The notes under the pieces: model-generated
The model's database searches: none
What the model was told of the DNA's origin: nothing
Seen by the model: only the letters and a program-made list of their open reading frames with translations
DNA from: Candidatus Melainabacteria bacterium
GTDB taxonomy: Bacteria > Actinomycetota > Actinomycetes > Mycobacteriales > Pseudonocardiaceae
Direction: 5' to 3'
DNA: 7,978 bases
NCBI GenBank assembly: GCA_903970565.1
Contig: CAJCJE010000835.1
Span: 1-7,978, forward strand
Program-made: the position numbers and the translations under genes
Shown: in pieces, positions 1 to 4,420 of the stretch
Layout of the letters: every line of letters starts with the position of its first letter
Position numbering within the stretch: the stretch's first letter is position 1

Positions 1-1
1 C

Positions 2-358
2 CGCCAACTGCCGTCGACCCACCCCGCGCGGATCGACGTGGTCAACATCCGCCGCATCGAGTTGCGCTCGGCGGTCGGTCACGAGGCGGAGCAGGCGCAC
101 TCGACGATCGGCCGGGATGTTTCCGTGGTGCGCCGGCTGATCGCGAATCCGGCGACCGGGCTGGGCGAACTGCACGTCGCGGTGCGGGAGCGCCTGAGCA
201 GCAGAAGGGTCACGGCGGAGCCGATTCGCTACCGGGACAGCCGAACGGGCCGGGTACTGGTCCGGTTGGCCGACGACTACGTGAGCATCGCGCCGGCCAC
301 CGACCAGCTGCTCGCCAACCGGCTGCGTGTCGCGCACCGGGAGCTGCTCGGCCGCTGA
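2..358 (+). CDS. C-terminal part of a probable EspG-family ESX secretion-associated protein (5' end outside window)
   Basis: The reading frame is open from the window edge to TGA at 356-358, giving about 118 residues. A GTG at 38 is possible, but it has no Shine-Dalgarno and coding sequence continues upstream of it, so I treat the gene as partial. The tail has the pattern I associate with EspG C-termini: a 'GLGELHVAVRER' strand, then 'RYRDSRTGRVLVR', then 'YVSIAPATDQLLANRL'. In the family these correspond to the variable-substrate strands followed by '.y.Dt..Gryl' and 'wvtvaPad...l..rl'. EspG proteins are cytosolic chaperones that bind PE/PPE-type substrates of type VII secretion systems. That role is established for mycobacterial members and only inferred here. 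No ESX partner gene is visible in the window. The family call rests on memory of the motif pattern, without an alignment. Confidence 0.55.
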   Translation, partial: RQLPSTHPARIDVVNIRRIELRSAVGHEAEQAHSTIGRDVSVVRRLIANPATGLGELHVAVRERLSSRRVTAEPIRYRDSRTGRVLVRLADDYVSIAPATDQLLANRLRVAHRELLGR

Positions 359-392
359 CCGGATTACGCGGTGAGAGCGACCGGCCTTCCCG

Positions 393-509
393 TCAGTCGG
401 CCGGAGGCGGCGCGGACTCGCCCTGCCGCGAACGGGTCGCCCCGGCCGAGGCCACCATGACGCAGGCGATGGCAATCCACTGCACCGGGTGCAGGCCCTG
501 GTCGAGCAC
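393..509 (-). pseudogene. 3' relic of an EamA/DMT-family (RhtA-like) transporter
   Basis: Read on the minus strand, the frame that ends in TGA at 395-393 encodes 'LHPVQWIAIACVMVASAG', then 'ATRSRQGESAPPPAD' and the stop. This closely resembles the last transmembrane helix and tail of EamA (DMT superfamily) exporters of the RhtA type, which typically end in '(V)LGQ.L..vQWlGIalVv.AS.GAtR'. Upstream, the frame meets a stop at 512-510. The preceding sequence in the other two minus frames does not look like the rest of a ten-helix transporter. About 38 codons therefore survive of an expected 280-300. I infer a gene lost by deletion or decay between the EspG-like gene and the lipoprotein gene. It is not expected to be functional. 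Confidence 0.6.
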
Positions 510-614
510 TCAGCCACTGGGACACGGCGCGGGACCTGTCGCCGAGGTCACCCGATTGCCCGCCGGACGGACGCGGACCCACTCACCACGGCCATACCCG
601 GCACATGCAACGCT

Positions 615-648
615 GCTCCCAGCGCGGCAACGCTCCCAGCGCGGCAGC
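615..648. repeat. 17-bp tandem direct repeat (two copies)
   Basis: Two adjacent 17-bp copies of gctcccagcgcggcaac lie at 615-631 and 632-648, with one mismatch at the second-to-last base of copy 2. They sit in non-coding DNA upstream of the lipoprotein gene. No function is evident. Together with the 688-732 repeat they suggest slippage in a decaying spacer. Confidence 0.7.
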
Positions 649-687
649 GGCGGACACCGAACGACGGCGTCGGCGACCCCGGCGCAC

Positions 688-732
688 AGTGGCTTCAAGC
701 GCGGTGGCATCGAGCGCGGTGGCATCGAACGA
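688..732. repeat. 15-bp tandem repeat (three copies)
   Basis: Three consecutive 15-bp units lie at 688-702, 703-717 and 718-732. They follow the consensus ggtggcatcgagcgc, with small differences in the first and last copies. The array ends about 30 bp before the ribosome-binding site of the lipoprotein gene, so it probably lies in its promoter or leader region. The unit length is a multiple of three, but no convincing gene covers it: the overlapping open frames have no recognisable product and no ribosome site. The rest of the 359-773 gap shows nothing else I can identify apart from the transporter relic and the 17-bp repeat. Confidence 0.75.
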
Positions 733-773
733 CGGGTGGGGCGACCACTCGGGTGGAAGGCGGAGGAATCGAC

Positions 774-2360
774 GTGCCGAGCCGGCCTGGAACCCGTGCC
801 CGGCATCGGTACCGCCGGCCGCTGCGGATCGGACTGCTCACCGCGCTGGCCCCGCTGCTCGTGGCCGCGTGCACGGTCGGCCCGTCCGCGACACCGTCCC
901 TGGTGATCGCCGGTTCGCCGCCGGCCACCCCGGCCACGGCCGGCGCGCCGGCCCCGGTCCCGTTGCCCGGCCTCGAACGCCCCACCTCCAGCCAGATCGT
1001 CTGGAGCGACTGCAACGACGAGACCCGGCAGCGGCTGGGCACCCCGGCCCCGCCCGGCAACCTGAACTTCCAGTGCACCCGGCTGGTCGGGCCGCAGGAC
1101 CCCAGTGATGCGACCGACGGCAGCGACCAGCGGATCGCGCTGCTCAAGGTGGGTACCGGTGCCACCCCGCTGGTCGTGGTCAACGACCTGAACGGCCTGC
1201 CCGGCACGCTGTACGCGGCCCGGCTGGCCGCGACCCTGCCGGCGCAGGTGCTCAGCACGTTCTCGCTGATCGGCATGGACCGCCGGGGCAGTGCCGGCTC
1301 CGACGGGGCGCACTGCATACCGCAGGTCGACCGCAACACCATGCTGGAGGCCGATCCGGCCAACACCAACCTGACCGCGCTGCTGGCCGCCACGACCGAT
1401 GCCAGCCAGCAGTGCGTGCTACAGCTCAGTTCCGACATGGCCGGCCTCGACACCAGGAACACCGTCGCCGATCTGGATCTGGTCCGGCAGAGCCTCGGCG
1501 TGAGCCACCTCGACGCGATCGGGCACGGTGAGGGCTCCCGGGTACTGACCAGCTACGCCGACCAGTTCCCGACCCACGTCGGCCGGTTCGTACTCGACGG
1601 CTCGCCCGACCCGACGCTCGACACCGCCGACACCGCGGCGGCCCAGGCGGCCGGCGCGCAGGCCACGTTCCAGGCCTTCGCCCAGAGCTGCGTCGACAGC
1701 GGCTGCCCGCTGGGTGCCGATCCGAGCGCGGCGCTCACCGGACTGCTCGGCACCCTGCGCGGCGCACCGCTGAACACCGACGACTTCCAGCTCACCGCGG
1801 GGGCGGCCCTGCGGGCCGTCCTGATCGGCCTCGCCGACCGCAGCCAGTGGGCCGCCCTGGCCGGCGACATCCAGCAGGCCATCGGTGGCGACGGCAGCGG
1901 CCTGGCCAACCTGCTCGCGCCGCAACTGGTCGGCACCGAGCAGGACCCGGCGCTGATCGACGCCGAGCTGGTGTCCGGCTGCAACGACGTCGCCGACCGG
2001 CTCTCCCCCGGTCAGGTGTCGGCCGACATGAAGGCCTGGGGTGCCAGCCAACCGCCGTTCGGCGCGCTGTACGCGCAGAACCTGCTGCTGTGCGGGCCGT
2101 GGCCGGTACCGAGCCAACCGCTGCCCCAGCCGACCGCGCCCGGCACGCCACCGATCCTGGTGATCAGTACGGCGAGCGACCCCCTCACCCCGGAGGCCGG
2201 CACACAGCGCACCGCGCAAACACTGGACTCCGGGGTATTGGTGACCTGGGCCGGTGCGGGGCACGGGGCGCTCGGTCAATCCAGTTGCGCGACCTCCGCC
2301 GCGCGGAATTTCCTGGTCGACGGAAAGGTGCCGGCCAACGGCACCGCCTGCCCGCCGTAA
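774..2360 (+). CDS. Secreted lipoprotein of the TAP-like alpha/beta-hydrolase (peptidase S33) family, nucleophile Ser replaced by Gly
   Basis: This is a 528-residue protein. GTG at 774 is chosen because GGAGG lies at 762-766 with 7-nt spacing and the protein then begins with a proper lipoprotein signal: basic n-region, hydrophobic core 'IGLLTALAPLL' and lipobox LVAAC, with Cys33 as the lipidated residue. The frame stays open upstream to 489, but that part has no coding character. The fold matches tripeptidyl-aminopeptidase-like hydrolases. It has 'IGMDRRGSAGSDGAHC' (family 'GfDpRGvG.S...C'), the nucleophile-elbow region at residues 250-254, 'VGRFVLDGSPDP' just after it, and a TAP-like C-terminal domain with Asp469 (SDPLTP) and His497 (GAGHGALG). 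The elbow reads GHGEG where the family has GxSxG, so residue 252 is Gly and the catalytic Ser is absent. Ser255 follows the elbow but is out of register. Peptidase activity is therefore doubtful; a binding or scaffold role at the cell envelope is possible. The gene converges with the small minus-strand gene at 2441-2545. Confidence 0.9.
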   Translation: MPSRPGTRARHRYRRPLRIGLLTALAPLLVAACTVGPSATPSLVIAGSPPATPATAGAPAPVPLPGLERPTSSQIVWSDCNDETRQRLGTPAPPGNLNFQCTRLVGPQDPSDATDGSDQRIALLKVGTGATPLVVVNDLNGLPGTLYAARLAATLPAQVLSTFSLIGMDRRGSAGSDGAHCIPQVDRNTMLEADPANTNLTALLAATTDASQQCVLQLSSDMAGLDTRNTVADLDLVRQSLGVSHLDAIGHGEGSRVLTSYADQFPTHVGRFVLDGSPDPTLDTADTAAAQAAGAQATFQAFAQSCVDSGCPLGADPSAALTGLLGTLRGAPLNTDDFQLTAGAALRAVLIGLADRSQWAALAGDIQQAIGGDGSGLANLLAPQLVGTEQDPALIDAELVSGCNDVADRLSPGQVSADMKAWGASQPPFGALYAQNLLLCGPWPVPSQPLPQPTAPGTPPILVISTASDPLTPEAGTQRTAQTLDSGVLVTWAGAGHGALGQSSCATSAARNFLVDGKVPANGTACPP

Positions 2361-2363
2361 TTC

Positions 2364-2386
2364 CCGAGTCACGTTCGAGAACTCGG
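2364..2386 (+). terminator. Possible weak terminator hairpin after the lipoprotein gene
   Basis: CCGAGT (2364-2369) pairs perfectly with ACTCGG (2381-2386) across an 11-nt loop, starting 4 nt after the TAA stop. The stem is short and no T-run follows, so this is a weak candidate. Confidence 0.3.
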
Positions 2387-2419
2387 ACTACCTGGTCTCG
2401 CGGAGTTGTCCGGCTACCT

Positions 2420-2455
2420 GGTTACTTGCAGCTCGCCCGGTTACTTGCAGCTCGC
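2420..2455. repeat. 17-bp direct repeat spanning the 3' end of the Cys-rich gene
   Basis: The 17-mer ggttacttgcagctcgc occurs identically at 2420-2436 and 2439-2455, separated by 2 bp. On the minus strand, the copy at 2439-2455 encodes the last four residues and stop (A-S-C-K-stop) of the small Cys-rich protein. The other copy lies just beyond the stop as an untranslated duplicate. This looks like a recent tandem duplication of the gene's end. Confidence 0.85.
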
Positions 2456-2545
2456 GCAGCAACCACAGCTCGGACCGGTACAACTCCCGCAGCAGCTGCA
2501 ACCACCCGACGGCGGCTGGGATGGTTGCGGCGTGGTCTGTCCCAT
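2441..2545 (-). CDS. 34-residue cysteine-rich microprotein with twin CxCCxSC motifs
   Basis: The ATG at 2545-2543 is preceded on the minus strand by a perfect GGAGG (2555-2551) with 5-nt spacing. The stop is TAA at 2443-2441. The 34-residue product starts with a Gln/Pro/Ser-rich stretch (MGQTTPQPSQPPSGG) and ends with two related modules, CSCCGSC and CGCCASC, joined by TGPS and followed by a final Lys. That gives eight Cys in the last 19 residues in a C-x-C-C-x2-C pattern repeated twice, with no signal peptide or hydrophobic segment. The spacing suits clustered thiolate metal binding (metallothionein-like), but I do not recognise the family. A modified-peptide precursor is a less likely alternative, as no modification enzyme is nearby. 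The frame is open upstream into the degraded HEPN gene, so a longer fused product cannot be excluded. The strong ribosome site and the change in composition favour an independent gene. The gene converges with the lipoprotein gene. Confidence 0.6.
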   Translation of the reverse strand: MGQTTPQPSQPPSGGCSCCGSCTGPSCGCCASCK

Positions 2546-2580
2546 GACGACCTCCAGTGTAGGAACGTCCTGCGGTGGCT

Positions 2581-2608
2581 CCCGATCCGGATCGGGCCCG
2601 AACCGGGC
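2581..2608 (-). promoter_or_regulatory. Palindromic leader elements upstream of the Cys-rich gene
   Basis: A perfect 16-bp palindrome, CCCGATCCGGATCGGG, occupies 2581-2596. A second inverted repeat, GCCCG-AAC-CGGGC, immediately follows at 2596-2608. They lie 36-63 nt upstream of the ATG, between the ribosome site and any promoter. They could be a repressor operator or form leader-RNA hairpins in a short-gene regulatory leader. The palindromes are seen directly; their function is inferred. Confidence 0.45.
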
Positions 2609-2611
2609 ATC

Positions 2612-2638
2612 ACCTAGCGTAGGTCGCCTATGACAATC
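2612..2638 (-). promoter_or_regulatory. Possible promoter and operator of the Cys-rich gene
   Basis: On the minus strand a TTGTCA (-35-like, 5 of 6 to TTGACA) at about 2636-2631 lies upstream of an ACCTA-CGC-TAGGT inverted repeat (2624-2612). That repeat contains TANNNT-type -10 candidates. The spacing between the boxes is short, so the promoter is tentative. The 5-bp-arm inverted repeat may be a regulator site. Confidence 0.25.
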
Positions 2639-2756
2639 GGCCCTACCGCCAGGCGAGGGACCACCCCGTTCCCGATCGTGCGACCCCACCGCCCCGCTGC
2701 GTAGCCGTTTCGGTTGTGCACGGATCGACCGCAACCCCACTGTCGGGGAGACAGAC

Positions 2757-2782
2757 AGCGGACCTGCTCGCCCCTGTCCGCT
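2757..2782 (-). terminator. Hairpin in the relic region downstream of the HEPN gene
   Basis: AGCGGAC (2757-2763) and GTCCGCT (2776-2782) form a perfect 7-bp stem with a 12-nt loop and no T-run. On the minus strand it follows the HEPN remnant, so it may have ended the toxin-antitoxin transcript. The surrounding stretch, about 2640-2863, contains no gene I can support in any frame, no tRNA-like element, and no recognisable rest of the HEPN domain. Confidence 0.25.
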
Positions 2783-2863
2783 AGCTGTACGGGCTCGGGG
2801 ACGTGGGTTGTGTAACGACACGGTCTGACTGATCTTGATCAGGGAAGACCTCCGGTGTGGTGT

Positions 2864-3085
2864 GGCCTCGCCGTGGTTGTCGCCCTTGGCATGTATGCCG
2901 AGGGCGACACGGCAGATGACGTCGGAGGCAGCGATGCCGGCGTGCACGCACAACGTCACGTAGGCGTCGGTGTCACTGCCGTCATCGTCGGCGAACTCAC
3001 GAATCAGGCTTGCCGCCTCGATGAACTGTCGCGCCTTGCGCAGACGTCCTCGCCTTGTCTCGGCGTCACATGCTCGGGTACGCAC
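2864..3085 (-). pseudogene. Truncated HEPN-domain (HepT-like) partner of the nucleotidyltransferase
   Basis: From GTG at 3085, overlapping the end of the nucleotidyltransferase gene by 20 bp, the frame encodes about 74 recognisable residues: 'KARQFIEAASLIREFADD', 'DAYVTLCVHAGIAASDVICR' and 'LGIHAKGDNHGEA'. I associate this with the N-terminal two-thirds of HEPN proteins paired with actinobacterial MNT nucleotidyltransferases. Intact members are about 130-150 residues and continue with 'v.LL...d......L..LL.lKt.A.Y.h' helices. Here, after Ala74 (about 2864), the sequence changes abruptly to Arg/Pro/Ser-rich, non-coding-like text in every minus-strand frame, so the C-terminal helices and their usual catalytic Arg/His region are missing. 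The same frame happens to stay open to 2441, giving a nominal 214-residue product whose last 34 residues are the Cys-rich microprotein. I read it as a deletion or rearrangement leaving a dead toxin half. The start lacks a strong ribosome site, as is usual for translational coupling. Confidence 0.6.
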
Positions 3086-3710
3086 GTCGGTCCGGTTTCT
3101 TCCGCAGTTGTCCGTTCAGCCAGGAGCGCTTGCCCGCAACGATCAGACCGTCGGCCAGTACGTCGCGCAACACGGGTTCGTCCCGGCCTCGATCAGCCAC
3201 CTCGGTTTCGGTGAAAACCAGAGGACGGACTTCGTTTCCGATCCAGCGAGTTACCTCGGCCGCCAGATCGTCGACCTGAGTCTCCCACGCGACATCATCG
3301 GCATCATCGGGCCGGACGAGTAATATGTCCAAGTCGCTCGTGGAGGTCATCGACCCGGTTGCGGCCGAACCGAACACCGCCGCGTACACCGGTGCGGAAG
3401 CCCACGAACCAAGGCGATCCTCAAGGCGCTTCAACAGATTCTCCGGAAGGCGGGCGAGTCCGAGGATGTACTCCGCGGCGAGATGGTCGCGGTTGAAGCG
3501 GTAGCCGTATGCGTTACCGACCCGAACGGCCAACACAACTCCCTGGCCGACAAGGCGCTGGAGCACCTTGCGAATGCCCTCCTGCGAACCGTTGGTCAGT
3601 ATTCGATGGAGCTGACCGGTCGTGAACTCGGCGCCACTCCTGGCCAGGACCGCGAGCACATCGCCGTCGAGAGTCGGCGTGACCGTCGACAGTGGTCGGC
3701 TCAGCTCCAT
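3066..3710 (-). CDS. Winged-helix/nucleotidyltransferase (MNT) protein, MntA-like antitoxin of an MNT/HEPN module
   Basis: This is a 214-residue protein. ATG at 3710 is chosen because GGAGG (3721-3717) lies 6 nt upstream; an ATG at 3728 falls inside the operator arm and has no ribosome site. Residues 12-75 look like a MarR-type winged helix: 'LAVLARSGAEFTTGQLHRIL', then 'QEGIRKVLQRLVGQGVV', then a wing 'VGNAYGYRFN'. Residues 108-165 are a minimal nucleotidyltransferase fold with VFGS (Gly114-Ser115), ten residues, then Asp126-x-Asp128. This is the GS-x10-DxD motif of MntA-type antitoxins, which AMPylate and silence the HEPN RNase HepT. The third acidic residue is not obvious. The gene precedes and overlaps a truncated HEPN gene, so the pair is a degraded module in which the antitoxin is intact. 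The fused winged helix and the palindromic sites in front suggest autoregulation (inference). Confidence 0.82.
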   Translation of the reverse strand: MELSRPLSTVTPTLDGDVLAVLARSGAEFTTGQLHRILTNGSQEGIRKVLQRLVGQGVVLAVRVGNAYGYRFNRDHLAAEYILGLARLPENLLKRLEDRLGSWASAPVYAAVFGSAATGSMTSTSDLDILLVRPDDADDVAWETQVDDLAAEVTRWIGNEVRPLVFTETEVADRGRDEPVLRDVLADGLIVAGKRSWLNGQLRKKPDRRAYPSM

Positions 3711-3724
3711 CGGCCACCTCCAGC

Positions 3725-3764
3725 ACACGTACTATAGTACAACTATCTGCACTATAGTACGTGT
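3725..3764. promoter_or_regulatory. Nested palindromic operator/promoter of the MNT gene
   Basis: A 14-bp perfect inverted repeat, ACACGTACTATAGT (3725-3738) and ACTATAGTACGTGT (3751-3764), is separated by 12 bp. Each arm carries the self-palindrome ACTATAGT, so the element is also a direct repeat with a 20-bp period (about two helical turns). On the minus strand both arms supply TATAGT, a good -10 hexamer. The downstream one lies just before the ribosome site of the MNT gene. The AT-rich composition contrasts with the rest of the window. The likely binder is the winged helix of the MNT protein itself, probably as two dimers on one face of the DNA (inference). Confidence 0.75.
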
Positions 3765-3825
3765 CGGATGATGACCTTGAGATGGCAGCGGCGAATGTCC
3801 GAGCTGACCCGCGTGACGCCGAGGG

Positions 3826-4254
3826 TCAGCGGCGGCGGCCCTTGCTGAGGCGGGAAACCGAACCCGGTGCGGCGGTCTGGCAGTCGCACTCCCGCTCGGT
3901 GACGGCCTCCGCGGTGGCCATGATCTGGCCGCGTACGCCGGTGGACACCGACTCGCCCTGGGAGGCCAGGGAGCGCCAGACCTGCATGGAATCGGCGAAG
4001 TCGCGGGCGTCCTCGGTGGCACCGCCCTTGGCCTGGGCCGGTTTTTTGATCAGAGCGGGTGCGCTCGCGGCCTTGATGGTGCCCTCCAGCCAGGCTGCCA
4101 CCTCGTCCGGATTGACCATCACCTCGTCGGGTTCGGTCTTGAGCCGTTGTTCCCTGGTGGCCGCGTGCGCCAGCGCGACCCGCTCGACATAGCCGTGCCA
4201 GTGCAGGCGCAGGCCCGTCCAAGCGTCCGCCACGGCCCAGTCGTCCTTACTCAT
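3826..4254 (-). CDS. Conserved-looking hypothetical protein (142 residues)
   Basis: ATG at 4254, TGA at 3828-3826. I do not recognise the family. Codon third positions are strongly G/C, and the residue pattern looks like a real soluble, mainly helical protein: 'DDWAVADAWTGLRLHWHGYVERVALAHAA' (a Trp/His-rich start), an acidic region near residues 40-60 with 'PDEVAAWLEGTI', a Lys/Ala/Pro linker, a second helical part with 'ARDFADSMQVWRSLASQGE' and 'GQIMATAEAVTE', and a Cys pair (ECDCQ) before a basic tail ending GRRR. There is no signal peptide or membrane helix. The ribosome site is weak, so the start is less certain. It lies on the same strand as, and 166 bp downstream of, the polymerase gene. 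It ends 61 bp before the MNT operator. An antisense plus-strand frame over it lacks coding character. Confidence 0.65.
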   Translation of the reverse strand: MSKDDWAVADAWTGLRLHWHGYVERVALAHAATREQRLKTEPDEVMVNPDEVAAWLEGTIKAASAPALIKKPAQAKGGATEDARDFADSMQVWRSLASQGESVSTGVRGQIMATAEAVTERECDCQTAAPGSVSRLSKGRRR

Positions 4255-4400
4255 GTGACCAGAGTGCCAGCATCTTCATTCCGGTGCGTACTGACGCGCC
4301 ACAACGGGTTGCCGACTTAGCCCAGTAGGAGTATCAACCGGTGGTCCGCGCGGGGTGGCGGCCCCGGATCAGCCGACAGACCGAACATCGGCGACATTCG

Positions 4401-4416
4401 CGCGGGCACTCCCGCG
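4401..4416 (-). terminator. Hairpin after the LigD-type polymerase gene
   Basis: CGCGGG (4401-4406) and CCCGCG (4411-4416) form a 6-bp GC-only stem with a 4-nt loop, beginning 4 nt after the TAG stop on the minus strand. There is no T-run, which is common for actinobacterial terminators. A second weaker stem, CGGGG/CCCCG, is at 4351-4366. Confidence 0.4.
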
Positions 4417-4420
4417 GGCG

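Noticed and set aside
364..582. 72-codon minus-strand open frame starting at 582
   Set aside because: It has no ribosome site and no recognisable sequence. The transporter-like text in the same place lies in a different minus frame.
489..773. N-terminal extension of the lipoprotein frame back to 489
   Set aside because: GTG 774 has a GGAGG site and gives a clean lipoprotein signal. The upstream part is Arg/Thr/Ala-rich, covers two tandem repeats and the transporter relic, and would bury the signal peptide.
2441..2545. Thiopeptide or lanthipeptide precursor
   Set aside because: The Cys-rich end lacks the Ser/Thr-rich core typical of thiopeptides, and no cyclodehydratase, LanM/LanB or radical-SAM gene is in the window. 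Metal binding fits better, though it is unproven.
2829..2842. Palindrome CTGATC-TT-GATCAG as an attachment or recombination site
   Set aside because: It is a single short palindrome near the HEPN breakpoint with no matching second copy, integrase or tRNA. It may be chance.
3761..4192. Plus-strand gene starting at GTG 3761 beside the palindromic operator
   Set aside because: The TATAGT box is only 2 nt away from the GTG, so no transcript could include it from that promoter. The frame is antisense to the hypothetical gene, which has better codon use.
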